From Tenodera sinensis (Eukaryota > Arthropoda > Insecta > Mantodea > Mantidae), in the NCBI GenBank assembly GCA_030765045.1, contig CM060962.1, positions 99,345,412 through 99,409,411 of the forward strand: DNA of 64,000 bases, given 5' to 3'. Position 1 is the stretch's first letter, and each line of letters begins with the position of its first letter. Below are positions 52,271 to 63,676 of this stretch, one piece after another. A program made the position numbers and the translations under genes. The notes under the pieces were generated by a model. It saw only the letters and a list, made by a program, of their open reading frames with translations. It was not told the DNA's origin and did no database searches.

Positions 52271-54507
52271 ATGGAAATTGTATTTCAGCCCGAATTCCTC
52301 CATCGTACAGAGTTGGAAAGAGAACTTAAAATAAGACAGATAAAATATGATTCAAAAAGTACAGTAGTTGAATTGGCCAGAAATTTACGAGAAGCATTAA
52401 ACCAACCAGGCCCAATTAAACTCGGAGCGAGTTTTGATCCGGTACAGGAAATCGGACTTTGTGAGTCGAATGTTAATTTATTTGATGAAATGTTAAAAGA
52501 ACTCACTTTGTCAGAAATCACACTGAGCCAGAAACGAAGAATAGTGGAAAGGTTAAAGTATTGGAGTTTTCGGATAAAGGAAAATGCACGATTATTAGAA
52601 GGAGAAAATAATGAAAAGTTTAATAAGTTGGGGATGCGCTTGTCGTCATTAGCAACACAATTAGATGTCACTGGAACTGAAAATAAAGGAGTAACTGATT
52701 CAGTAAATACTCAGAATATCAATCAGGAGTTACTTCACGTTAAATTCGCGAAACTTGTTGTACTGAACCCATGGCAAGCGTTCTTAGCGTCATTAACCTC
52801 TTGAGGGATATGGACGTGAAATCACGTCCATTTAAAATGACAGATGAGCGATATGGACGTGTATACACGTCCTGTGCGTTTAAGCATTTAACCCTTATTT
52901 ATCCCTTATCCAACTCAACTTATTTTAATTTTCCCTTTATGAAACATTTAAGTAAAGTCTATATACTTTATTGGCTTACCTTAATATGTTCTTTCTGCAG
53001 TGATTTACCTCAAAACAGGGATAAACACATAAGGGTAGGTACATCTCCACATTCGCGAATTCCCTTCTTGAGGCACACGAAACACTTTCGAGATGGGCGG
53101 GACTTCTTTGCTGTTGGTGGTATCCTTTTAGGATAATGTTTTCCTTGAAGTCTGAGGGGTGCAGGGGTTTTGGATTTTCAACCCCCAACGTGGTATTGTT
53201 CAATTAGGCTGCAAGCTATTTATAGTCGGAAGTCAAGGTCGGTCATTGTCCTGTGTGGGTTTAGAGAGCTCTCCAAATTACCAAACAATTGTATATGGTT
53301 ATATCCAGTTAGTGCAAAAACACCTTTTTATACCACTTCTCCCTTCAGCTACAAGCAGGAAAGTATACGTATGTATTTCAACAAAGAAAGACACGGACTC
53401 TACTAAGTTACGAAACTCGCGTAAGCAAAAGTTGCAATGTTGATCTATTCTGATGACTCAAGAGACCACGCATACAGTAGCGCTGTATTACACAGTATGC
53501 TGACGCATAAGGCACACATACAATGGGTGTTTCTTTACTGTTTCTTTCCGAGAACTTATATTAGATGCTTTCGACAGAGCAAAGTTGACTTTTCACCACA
53601 GTGAAACAAAATTGTGCCATTTCAACGTTTTGTAAATACAACTCAACTTTGCTGATGACGTACATTTATACTGCAAATAACGAGTTTTATACCAGTTTTT
53701 GTTTCATTAAAATAACTTAATATTTACACAAAATACAGCTGTGTATATACGACGCACTTTAAATGCCCTGCGCTGGATATTGGGTAGCAGTTCTCGGCTC
53801 GCGGACGTTTTAAACGGCCATCGCTCAAGAGGTTAAAGACATTTGAGGTAAAATCGCCAGGTGACATATTTGATTTTCTCATTTGTTTAGTGAAAGCTAA
53901 AATGCAAGCGGAAGCTTTCCGAACACCACAAGTTGCTGTGTTACAAATGTTACAACCTTTTGTAGGCTTGAATTTACAGTCGGTGTTATTACAAATAATT
54001 GCAGAAGATGGCTCGTTAGATAGTTTTCATAGTAAGGTGTTACATATGTTTCTGTCATCAGCACAAATTCATGAGCTCTTATATCGACATTTTTTTAGGC
54101 TACAACGGACTTCTGAAAGTATTTTAGATTATATTAATCAGCAGAAGTTGGTAGCTTTGGCACTAAAAGTAGTATTTTCGGAATAAGAGATTGTAAGCAA
54201 TATATTACAGAATGCAGCTCATATCGAACTCCGGTCATTATTTTTGAGTAAATCAAAGCCCACTACCTTTAAAGAGTTGGAGGAAGTGGCTTTGAAATGT
54301 ACACAATTACCAAGTTTAAATAGGGGCGGGCCTCAGAATCAAATGGGGCAACCACTATCGAATGCCGAACTAACGAAACAAGAGAGTAAACAAGTGTTTG
54401 TGTGTTATTACTGTAATAAGCCAGGTCATATGGTAAAAGATTGTTATGCTAAATGTCTTAAGGGAAAGCAGATATTTCAAAACTTGTCTTTTGGGAGAAA
54501 TTCCTGA
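52271..54507 (+). pseudogene. gypsy gag pseudogene, interrupted
   Basis: The N-terminal part, 52271-52796, starts MEIVFQPEFLHRTELERELK and is alpha-helical and charged. The piggyBac-type element then interrupts it in-frame at a TTA codon. Coding continues at 53833 (KMQAEAFRTPQVAVLQML, QPFVGLNLQSVLL, HFFRLQRTSESILDYINQQK) to a TAA near 54184. It resumes at 54244 with KSKPTTFKELEEVALKC and the CCHC zinc knuckle CYYCNKPGHMVKDC (about 54409-54450). Typical Ty3/gypsy gag layout: capsid then nucleocapsid. The nested element and the stop near 54184 inactivate it. Confidence 0.78.
52797..53832 (-). mobile_element. piggyBac-type element C, palindromic ends, nested in gag
   Basis: TTAA at 52793-52796 and 53833-53836. 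Ends are CCTCTTGAGGGATATGGACG and, reversed, CCTCTTGAGCGATGGCCG. Subterminal palindromes are GGACGTGAAATCACGTCC (52812-52829) and GGACGTGTATACACGTCC (52855-52872), each preceded by GAG-GATAT. A minus-strand Cys-rich relic (RKCFVCLKKGIRE, LPLCVYPCFEVNH at 53100-52990) is the C-terminal finger of a piggyBac transposase. Length 1036 bp. Confidence 0.88.
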
Positions 54508-54540
54508 CAATTAAGGGAAAGGCTGGGTCAGGGAATAAAT

Positions 54541-57480
54541 GCAGTACAGGGTTTAGTGCATAAAGAATTGCCTTTTATAAAGATAGAGGTAAATAGGCTT
54601 CCCTCATTTGCGTTGATTGATACGGGCAGTGTGGTAACATTAGTTAATGCACAGTATGTTAAGGATAAGCGTAGAGATCTAATGGTTGAGGAAACACAAT
54701 TTATTACGGTAGATAGCAGCCCGTTGAAGATTATTGGATCCTTAGTAATTGCATGGAAAATTGGAGAGTTTCGTTGGAACTATAAAGTTTGTGATAGAGG
54801 AATTATTTGTACCACTGATCCTAGGAGCAGATTTTGTTAGACATACACAAATAGTAGTGGATTTAGCGAGAGCAAAAGCTTATTTCGGTTTTCAACCGAG
54901 TACCTATATTCCATTGCAAACTTGGTTAAAACAGAGTCCAGGGGGTACAGTTATTTCTAATGTGGAAGAAGAATGGTTAAACAGGGAAATTGATCTGGGA
55001 TATTTATCATCGCAACAACAGAGGAAATTACAACCACTTTTGGATGAGTTTACTCATGTGTTAACGAAATGTCTGGGACGAAAGAGCCTTATGCAATATG
55101 AAATTCAGTTACAGGATCAAACACCGGTACGATTACCGCCTTATCGGCTACCCCCAAATCGGCTAAATTTATTAAGAAAGAAAGTAAACGAAATGTTAGA
55201 AACAGGAGTGATAGTACATTCCCAGTCAAATTATTCAAGTCCAGTGTTCGTAGTACCAAAGGCAAATAATGAGGTGCGGTTAGTAGTGGATTATAGGCAG
55301 TTGAACCAGAAACTGCGGATTGATTCAACCCCATTACCCCATATTCATTACTCATTTCATTGGTTTGCAGGAGCAAGGTATTTTACAACTTTGGATTTAA
55401 ACAGTGCGTATTACCAGATCCCTTTACATAAGGATTCTCGACGGTATACAGCTTTCACCACCAATTATAATTTGTTTGAATTTACTTCACTACCTTTTGG
55501 TTTGGCAGTTGGAGCTCAAGTCTTAACACAGTTACTAGATAAGATCTTTGGGGATATTAAGTTTAATTATCTTTATCATTATCTAGATGATCTTTGCATT
55601 TATTCAAATACCTTTGAGGAACATCTTTGCCATATAAGAGAGGTGTTTACGAGATTACGTAATGCTGGATTAACAGTTAATCCGCAAAAAGTGAAGTTTG
55701 CTACCTCAGAATTGAGATTCTTGGGGCATATTATTTCGTCACAGGGAGTACGAGTAGATCCTGACAGAGTAGTTAAGATTCGCGAATATCTGCGACCACG
55801 GATGATTAAGCATATAGCAAGATTTTTGGGAATGGTTAATTACTTTTCGAAGTTTATTCCCGATTATGCAGATTTGGCCGAACCATTAACTAGGTTACGT
55901 AAGAAAGGAGTAAAGTTTCATTGGGATATAGAGCAAGAAAAGGCGTTTATTAGATTAAAGGAATGTTTAATGTCACCTCCAGTGTTGGCAGTACCGGACT
56001 TCTCTAAAAAAATGTGTGCTTCAAACGGATGCCTCGTCTGGAGCGATTTCGGAGGTATTGCTATTGCAATCTTCCGAGGGGAGAAAAGCGGTAGCTTACG
56101 CCTCACGACGATTATCAGTAACCGAGAGAAAATATTCAATTTACGAATTAGAGGCCCTGGCGGTGTTGTATGGCTTGGAGAAATATCGATTTTACCTGGA
56201 ACATACCGAATTTCAATCAGAAACAGACAATCAGGCTATATCATGGGTTTTAGCGAAACCGAGGAAAGCAGGGAAAATTGCCAGATGGGCATTAAAATTA
56301 TCTAGCTTTAAGTTCACAGTAAAACATGTCAGAAGTTCGAGTAATTCAATAGTGGATGCCCTGTCAAGGATGTATGATACGCCAGCGGATAATTGTGAAC
56401 AAGTGTCAGGAAAAGTATGTACGATATTATCAAATCTTCCCTCGTTGTTTGAGGATATCCGGAACTATCAACGTAACGATAGTGAATTGGGGCCCCTATT
56501 GCAGCAGGTTGAGGGGGGGGAGGGAAAGGAGTACAAAAATATGTCGCACAGGATGGAGTATTGTGTTGTAAAAATAGAATGCAGGATGCGAAGATTCTGG
56601 TACCAAAGAGCTTAGTGCCAGAGCTATTTACCTATTTTCACGAAGCGCCTAGTGGGGGGCATTTAGAGGGGTTTAAAACTAGAGCTAGGATCAAACAGTA
56701 TTTCAGATGGAAAGGAATGGATAAAGAGATAACCCAGAGAGTAGCTCAGTGTCATAGGTGTAAACAGAGCATGCCTGTAAAGAGTAAGCAAGTGGGGTAT
56801 TTGGCCTCCAAGGTAGCTGAACGGCCAATGGAGAGATTATTTGTCGATTACATCGGACCATTTCCGAGGAGCAAGATGGGAAATAAACACACGCCGGTGA
56901 TAGTTGATGCGTTTACAAAATATGTTTGGATACGAGCAGTTCGTGAAGCGAACACCCACAATGTGATTAAGGAATTGCAAGGGATAATTGCTGCCTTCGG
57001 TGTACCGGAGGAAGTGTTTTAAGTCAAGGGCGTTTAAAGCGTTTTGTTGGGGAAGTGGCATTCGTAACATATTAATGGTACCCTACTATCCTAAGGCATC
57101 CCAAAGTGAAAGGGTTAATAGAAACCTGAAGAATGCTTTGATTGTCTATCACTCAGATGATCATACCAAGTGGGACCAGAACTTGTACTGGTTGCAATTT
57201 GCATTCAATGCGGCTAGGCACGAGGGCCATGGCGAGAGTCCGTTTAGGTTAATGTTTAAATTCCAGCCTAACTGTCCTCTATCTAATTTATGGGGGATTA
57301 AGGATATTTTGCCGGATAAAGTAAGCGAATCCGAGATTCAGGAGACCTGGAAACGGGTCAGACGTAATTTGTTGAAGGCTAGAGGTAAAGTGGCTAAGTA
57401 TTATAATGCGGGACGACAAGCTCATCACTTTAACAGTGTTCATTATAATAAATCTTATGCTGTAGTTTGTTGTGTTACTT
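54541..57480 (+). pseudogene. gypsy pol pseudogene: protease, RT, RNase H, integrase
   Basis: Protease: LPSFALIDTGSVVTLVNAQY (DTGS active site, about 54600). RT from about 54749: LPPYRLPPNRLN, GVIVHSQSNYSSPVFVVPKA, FTTLDLNSAYYQIPLHKDSR, LPFGLAVGAQVLTQLLD and YHYLDDLCIYSN (YLDD, about 55580). A frameshift near 56010 leads to RNase H (LQTDASSGAISEVLLLQS, YELEALAVLYGLEKYRFYL). Integrase starts at 56640 with the HH-CC finger (H--GH ... CHRCKQ), FVDYIGPFPRSKMGNKHTPV and, after another frame change at about 57000, YYPKASQSERVNRNLKNALI. The C-terminus is cut by the 3' LTR junction. Frameshifts near 54790, 56010, 56580 and 57010. Confidence 0.85.
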
Positions 57481-57568
57481 GGTAGTATCCTGTCTCGATC
57501 CTGCGGAATACGTTATTAGGAAAAAGAAAGGTAGTAGGTGTAAGTATAGCGTCAAAGGAGGCGTATCA
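57434..57568 (+). repeat. 3' LTR, truncated
   Basis: AACAGTGTTCATTATAATAA ... GGAGGCGTATCA matches the last part of the 5' LTR. It joins integrase coding sequence directly, so the integrase C-terminus, polypurine tract and about 870 bp of LTR are deleted. Confidence 0.82.
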
Positions 57569-57569
57569 A

Positions 57570-58085
57570 TACAGTGGAGTTTTAATAACAAGCAGGGACA
57601 ATCTGGCAGCAGGAAAGAGAAAAAGTGTGAGTGAGCAAGTGATCAGGTCTTTTCCAAACTGTACATTCTTATGATTTCAGTAGAAACTTAATCTGTTATT
57701 CCCAGAATAACAATTTTGCTGTATTTTTTATTCTAATTATGCACTCCTTAAAGAGTTTTCATTAGAAAACATTAATAAAACCTGCATTTGTTTTTCATGT
57801 GAGTATTCTTCTCCTGGATCGCTTGCTCAAAAATTTTTGTCTCAATAAAACTCATTCTAATGAGTTAATTTTCAAATGGGTAAAACAGGAAATAGCAATC
57901 AAATTTCATATGCAACTTTTGATACTTTTAGGGAACTTATAGCAGACAGTATGAAATGTTACTTTACTAACCAACTCAGTAACATTCATATCTTCTAATT
58001 AAAAGGACAACCATAAATTAAACATGACATTTTAGCATTGTGTACAATGTTTTTTTACACAAGGTTACACACGTAAAAAAATATC
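57570..58085. other. Itpr intron sequence without recognised features
   Basis: Between the LTR element and the donor of the exon at 58088. I see no repeat or exon. Confidence 0.6.
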
Positions 58086-58087
58086 AC

Positions 58088-58229
58088 CTCTTAGCTTTGA
58101 TCTCATCTGATCCAAAGTTTCATCGTCGTCTATCTCAGCTGCAAGATATTGTCCAGTGGCAAGATGTTTGAATCGAAACAAGGAGTTCCAATGCCCTGCT
58201 CCTCCCCTGCATGGATCATGTTGTACAAC
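58088..58229 (-). CDS. Itpr: IP3 receptor, MIR-region exon
   Basis: First (most 5') Itpr exon in the window. The protein opens VVQHDPCRGGAGHWNSLFRF and continues with FKHLATGQYLAAEIDDD and QMRSKLR, the highly conserved MIR segment of inositol 1,4,5-trisphosphate receptors, the ER calcium-release channels gated by IP3. The acceptor reads TTCATAG just above 58229 and the donor is GTGATA just below 58088. The exon is 47 codons plus one base (phase 1), and the next exon at 34969 supplies the missing two bases. The intron that follows is about 23 kb and holds most of the mobile DNA in the window. Earlier exons (suppressor domain and first half of the MIR region) must lie beyond 64000. Identification is by recalled family sequence; the splice borders are seen directly. 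Confidence 0.95.
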
Positions 58230-58231
58230 CT

Positions 58232-59200
58232 ATGAAGCAGAAAACAGAAATGTTAACATTCAACAGCATGAACAACTGCACTGTAATAAATATACGACAG
58301 GCTAACTAAAAATTTCCAAAATTTGCTTTTTGGGTATGAATGTGTACAAGTATAAACTTCCACTGTTAGGATGTCTTCTTACATTCTTTGTTAGATAGTA
58401 GGGGCTTCAATCAGAGTAGATGTGTTTATTGTTGGCAAACATTCTACCATTGCTGTATGTTTTACACTTGTTATTTAGCAATGCCTGATGTGAAAAACCA
58501 GTGTACCTGTATAAACGTAAACCTCATTGCACAACAGCCCATCCAGGCCAAGGCCTACAACCTGTCCACTACATCCCCCACCTCTGCCCACTACAGGCAT
58601 CATGAGCAGGGTGCAGTACTGGAGGTGGAATGGGGTCAGTACCCTGATTCCTCCTGGCTGGTTATGTGGTCTTCTCGACCAGAGTGTGTCCGTATAGTTT
58701 TGTTTTAAATTTGGGAAAACCTGCAGACAAATGTTATAGCTAGCATTTGGCAAAGACAGTTAAATTAGTCAAGTCCCCCCCCCCCCCAGAGGCCTACTAT
58801 GGTAGGTATGGGTTTTGCACATGCGGGGTCCTGAGCCATACTCTCGATTGAATTCCTCTAAGGGGTGAGAGGGCATATGCTAAATGTCCAATCAACTTTG
58901 GCCCACATATATGTTTGACCTCAAAATTATACCTCCCTGAAAACGATCTGATGGATACTTTTCACGTGAGTTGTAGGTGGACGGGGAGACACAAGGTGTG
59001 ACTGGGTGGGTAACTGTGTAATTCCAAGTCCCCGGTTATCATATAGGACCTGTGTTCGTATCCGCTGATAAAGGTCACTCCTGGGGAAGGGACCATTGCA
59101 TGAGCTGATGCACTCCTGAAGGCGATTGGGTCCTTCTGTGTCTATACACTGGGAGGTGGGATCCTAGAATGAGCAAGTTCCAGGCCAGGACTCTCACCTA
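58232..59200. other. Intron upstream of the first visible Itpr exon
   Basis: A frame of 106 codons at 58388-58708 has no recognisable domain and is probably fortuitous. A C-rich run (about 13 C) is at 58777. Sequence from about 58780 may be the leader of the LINE-5 element. Confidence 0.45.
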
Positions 59201-59205
59201 ACCCG

Positions 59206-60230
59206 GTGTGGTGCCCAGGATGTGAGCATGCTATCAGGGACATTTGCAATGGTGGAGGAAAAAAATGCCATGGTTACACCTTAAAAAAATCCAACAAAAA
59301 TCAGACGGTTAGTGTAAAGGAAGTTGCTGAGTTGAATGGTCCTTGCTACTTAGTCATTAATAGAACAGGGGAAGGTAAAACATTTAGGTCGTTCATCATA
59401 CAGAAGGATTTCAGCAAAATAGCTGGTTCAGTGAAAAATTACATTAGATCTCGCAACAACATGCTGCTGGTCAAAGCTAATTCAGTATCCCAGGCAGCTA
59501 CTATACTAAAAGACAATATGTTAGCCAGCTATCCAGTACCTGTAGAGATGCACAGAACACTTAACTCCTCCCATGGTATTGTGAACACCTGCACATTGCA
59601 CGGCATGTCCAATGAAGAAATTCAGAACTTACAAAAACAAGGTGTTACATCAGTTTATCAGGTTCAGAGAAAAGAACGAGGTGAATATCTGCCCACTTGT
59701 ACCGTGTTTCTTACCTTTGATCAGGTTGATCTACCACAAAGGACTAAGGCCATCGAAGTTAGGCTTTACATTCCGAACCAACTGAGATGTTATAAATGTA
59801 ACTGCTCTAGTCACACAAGTGACTTGCAATGGTAGAGCTACCTGTGTGAACTGTGGAGGCATCGCACATGACGAATGTACATCACCTCCCAGTTGTGTTA
59901 ACTGCAATGGAGAACATCAAGCTAACTCCCGAGAATGCCCCTGTTTTATGGAGGAAAGGGCGATCCAGGAGATGTGGGTTAAAGAAAAGGCCGTAAACTC
60001 CTGCTTATCACACAACCCTCTCTCCCAAAGTCCGGCACATTTACCTCAGTAGCAGCTAAGCCGGTACTGAAGCGGGAAATCACTACACAAACCAGCAATT
60101 ATAATGGGGCCACAATTTCAGAAAGAATTCTCGTAGCAAGAACTGTACCAAAGCTTTCAACATCTACAGCTACATCTGTCACCTACCAAGTCAGCTAATA
60201 TACAGAGCATCTCTACAAAGTCGCCATCCA
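59206..60230 (+). pseudogene. LINE-5 ORF1 (gag-like, CCHC zinc knuckles)
   Basis: The open part 59206-59835 ends with VRLYIPNQLRCYKCNCSSHT. A one-step frame change near 59825 continues with ATCVNCGGIAHDECTSPPSC and VNCNGEHQANSRECPCFMEE. Three CCHC-type knuckles (CYKC, CVNC, CVNC) and the ... RECP---EERAI end are the standard ORF1 of I/Jockey-group LINEs. The upstream half contains the RRM-like segment preceding the knuckles (MHRTLNSSHGIV, GVTSVYQVQRKERGEYLPTC, VFLTFDQVDLPQRTKAIEV). It acts as an RNA-binding particle protein in the family. Broken by the frameshift and a stop near 60050. Confidence 0.78.
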
Positions 60231-61934
60231 AATTGTCAATCTCCAGCAATGGGACCAGTGAGCTCGTTTTGTATGATGCATCACCGAAAAAGTTCAAAAT
60301 TCAGTATGTAAAAACTGACTTCCTCAAAGAAAGTAATGTCTCTATTCACAGTAAATCTAAGGGAAACAAAGCTCAATGTTCATCTCCTCAAAGATCCTCT
60401 TCTGAGGAATCTTCTGGTATGGAGAAAGACCAATGACTTTCATCTTCATGATCTCCATTTCCAATCGGTTCAAGGCTCTCAAACCAAAATTTGCTATGGC
60501 GAAACAGATGTCCATGGTAGAAAAGATGCAAGAAGATCCTGCCCACACTGTGAGAATCTCAGTTAAAAAGAGGCACAATGGAACATACGTGGTGTTAGAA
60601 CACAATGACCAGAGCTTGATCGTTTGCTCAATAAGAACGAACCTTTGGTTGCATGCTTGCAAGAGACTAAACTGTGTCCACAAGATGCTTTCCAACTAGG
60701 GCGATACACCACAGTACAGTGTGATGTTACACCAGAAGAGGGTTCCCAGCACAAGGCGATGCTATGATGCTTGTCAGAGATGATGTATATATGGATTCTG
60801 TACCTTTACGGTCTGACATAGTCGCCGTAAGGATTCTACTGCCAAACATCCAGTTCATCATTGTAACTTATATCTGCTTCTGTCCCATTAATTCCTGCAC
60901 ACTGATTTAGAAGATCTAGTTTCCCAGTTACCAACACCATTTCTATTGGTGGAAGACTTCAATGCACACCACCCACTTTGGGGTTCAAGTTGGGCTTGTG
61001 TGAGAGGCAACCTGATCGCTGATTTCTTGCAAACTTACAACCTAGCTCTCCTCATCAATGGAGAGCCTACATTTCTTTCTGACTCTTTCCATAGTTTCTC
61101 ACACCTTGATCTTGCAGTTTGTTCACCACAGTTGGCAGTTTCCTTACAATGGAATGTCATCTCTGATTTACAATCTAGTGACCACTTTCCATGTCTTATT
61201 AGTCTCTTAACACAAGATACATGTTCCACCCGTATGCCTAGATGGTGCTTGGACCATGTCAATTGGAACCTTCACATCCAGTTGGCTGTGTTTACTTACA
61301 ATGAGCATAACTCAGTGAATGATTTGGCACAGCATCTCACCGACATGATTCCTTCTGCTGCTGAGCAATCTATTCCGCGGTCAACTTCCCAACCCCATCT
61401 ATATCCTGTCCTTCAGTGGAAGGATGAATGCTGGAATGCCATTCATGGTCGAAGGCGTGCTTCTACAGCTTTTCAAAGTCACCATACATTGGATAATCTA
61501 ATCCAATACAAAAAAGTGTGCCAGGTCCAAACAAATCATTAAGATAGCAAAAAGAGATCTTAGAGCAAATTTGTAGTTTCATTTAACCGACATGCACCTT
61601 CCTCGGTTGTAAGGGATAAGTTAAGGCATGTAGCCGGTAAATCGACCCATATACCGATTGTAGGATTGAACTAAGCTACAGAAGCTGTTGTTGATCCATT
61701 TTAAGTAGCCAACACATTTGGCATTGCTTTCGCTCAAATGTCTAGCTCAGATAACTACTCCCCTGAGTTCCTTCCAATTAAAACTCAGCTGGAATCTCAA
61801 GGCTTTGTGTTTCATTCTAGAAACATACAAGATTACAATTGCCTTTTCAGCATGGCAGTTAGAACATTCTCTTTCACCTTCGCGGCTATCAACACCATGG
61901 TCAGACAGTATTCACGTACAAATGTTCCAGATAA

Positions 61935-62010
61935 CTCACTCTAAGTGAGATTTGAACTTGCAACCTCTTGGACGTGAGGCAGACATGCTACCACCATGCC
62001 AAAGAGGCAG
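61935..62010 (-). mobile_element. tRNA-like SINE head remnant
   Basis: Minus strand TTTGGCATGGTGGTAGCATG ... AGTTCAAATCTCACTT has A- and B-box spacing of a tRNA. There is no acceptor-stem pairing, so it is not a tRNA gene. It lies within the gap of LINE-5. Confidence 0.5.
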
Positions 62011-62226
62011 GCGGATTCTACATTCCCTGTACACCTGGAACATACGTGGACGCCTACCACTGTTCATTCAGGGGTTTATGAAATGCCACATTTTCTGTGT
62101 AAGGGTCGGCTTGGCTCGGTTTTTTCTACTCCTTTTGCTCAAGAAGCCCAGGGTTTGGTATTAAGTGTCACACTGGTTGCTATAGCAATTAACTCCATCT
62201 GAAAATGTGTTCCACCTGGAGTTTCA

Positions 62227-62422
62227 CCATCTCGCTTAGGGTAAGTTACCTGGGTAAGGTTTTTTCCGAGGTTTTCTCTTATCCTGAGAAGACGAATGTC
62301 GGGTAACTTAAAGTTCCATGGGCCTCTGGCTCATTTGAGCCTAACTGCACCCATTTCATTCATTCACCATCCGATATGACATTATGTTGGAGGACGTTAA
62401 TTTAAAGATAAAAAAAATAAAA
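62227..62422 (+). mobile_element. SINE family E with target duplication
   Basis: Flanked by CTGGAGTTTCA (62216-62226 and 62423-62433). The core is AAGGTTTTTTCCGAGGTTTT then GACGAATGTCGGGTAAC; the 3' end is TCCGATATGACATTATG ... GACGTTAATTTAAA plus an A-rich tail. The 3' end is shared with 47090-47155. Confidence 0.82.
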
Positions 62423-63261
62423 CTGGAGTTTCATCGTGCCTATTTGTGGATGACTTTGCCGTCTATTGCACTTCTCAGCATACAGTGTTTTTGGACCGCA
62501 CCTGCAGCAGTTTTGACAACCTTTGAGAATAGAGCTTAAAAAACAGCTTTTTGTTTTTTGCATTAATTTCTGGCGCTGCAGGAGATAATTACCACCTTTG
62601 CTCTGTTTCGGCCCACATTTACTTCCCTTCACAGATGAGATGCATTTCCTGGTGTTGATCTTGGATACGAAGCTTAGTTGGTCATTGCATATAGCACAGC
62701 TAAGAGCACAATGTGACCGTTCCCTGAATATCTTGCGGGTACTAAATGGCAAATCATGGGGACAATTTTGCTGCAAATGTATCGCACACTGGTCTGGTCC
62801 AAACAAAACTATGGGTGTATCATTTATTCGTCAGTACGACTATCTGTGCTGAGAAGATTAGACGTGGTCCATAATAGGGGCATATGCATGGCAATAGGAG
62901 CTTTTCCAACAAGCCCAGTTGTGAGCCTTTAACACCAAATCAGCAGAACCTCCTCTGCAATATCGGCGTGAGATTCTCTTAGCAAATTATGGTAGTGCGC
63001 TTAAGATGTATGCCTAAGCACCCAAAAATCGCTTCATTTTCCACCACCATGCTAAGAGAACAATATAGGAAAAGCATCCTTAGTCCTAAGCCAGTAGGTT
63101 TTCATTTATGGGAGCTTCTTAGAGAGCTTGCTATTCAAATGCCTAACATGTTTCCCAAGGGCAAGATTCTCTACCTCCCTTGGTTACTTGCCATGTCCCA
63201 AGTAGATCTTGTGATGATCATACACTGGAAGTCCAGGATACCTACCTCTAATTAAATTATT

Positions 63262-63480
63262 TTCTTGTTTAACGACACTGTCAATTGCCAGGATCACATC
63301 AGCGTCGCCGGTGTGCCGGAATTTTGTCCCGCAGGAGTTCTTTTACATGCCAGTAAATCTACTGACATGGAGCTGTCGTTTTTAAGCACACTTAAAAACC
63401 ATCGGCCTGGGCCGGGTTTGAACCCGCGACCTTGGGATCCGTAGGCCAGCGTCTAACCAACTGAGCCACCCAGACCGACT
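63262..63480 (-). mobile_element. tRNA-derived SINE, family C
   Basis: Head (minus strand) GGTGGCTCAGTTGGTTAG and GGGTTCAAACCCGG; body GAGTTCTTTTACATGCCAG; tail CTTGTTTAACGAC reversed. It is the best preserved copy. CTACCTCTA and CTACCTATCTCTA at its sides suggest an imperfect target duplication. Confidence 0.85.
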
Positions 63481-63676
63481 ACCTATCTCTAGTATCCACA
63501 CTTGATTTTTAGTATTTGTTGATGTTGATATTGATATTGTTTATTGTCACATAATGTTTACATGGTGAGCCTAAGCTGGTAAACTGGTGATTCATCAAGA
63601 TATAAAAACAGATTTAGGATAAAAGTGAAAACTAATTCTAATGTATGGTACACAAGGTATTCTATATACAATATAA

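Larger units (their letters stand above)
51141..57568 (+). mobile_element. Ty3/gypsy LTR retrotransposon, defective
   Basis: 5' LTR 51141-52153 and a truncated 3' LTR 57434-57568, with gag and pol between them. Antisense to Itpr. A piggyBac-type element (52797-53832) is nested in gag. The 5-bp flanks (TATAA and ATACA) do not match, consistent with rearrangement at the 3' end. Confidence 0.88.
60560..63230 (+). pseudogene. LINE-5 ORF2: endonuclease and partial RT
   Basis: The endonuclease begins WNIRG-like at about 60580, with PLVACLQETKLCPQDAFQLG (60645), FLLVEDFNAHHPLWGSSWA (60940), PTFLSDSFHSFSHLDLAVC and SSDHFPCLISLL (61170). The linker to RT is readable to about 61890 (VANTFGIAFAQMSSSDNYSP then EFLPIKTQLES). 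The RT palm is absent. The thumb region returns at 62570-63060: FLVLILDTKLSWSLHIAQLR, LLQMYRTLVWSKQNYGCIIY, ICMAIGAFPTSPV and EPPLQYRREILLANYGSALK. At least six frame breaks. Clearly inactive. I/Jockey group by resemblance. Confidence 0.72.
59200..63250 (+). mobile_element. LINE-5, I/Jockey-type non-LTR element, decayed
   Basis: ORF1 with zinc knuckles, then an endonuclease and parts of the RT. The central RT (palm, YADD) is missing between about 61900 and 62570, where SINE pieces lie. Antisense to Itpr. Ends are not defined. Confidence 0.75.

Noticed and set aside
58388..58708. 106-codon frame near the first visible Itpr exon
   Set aside because: No conserved motif, no splice context, and the opposite strand is equally open; probably fortuitous.
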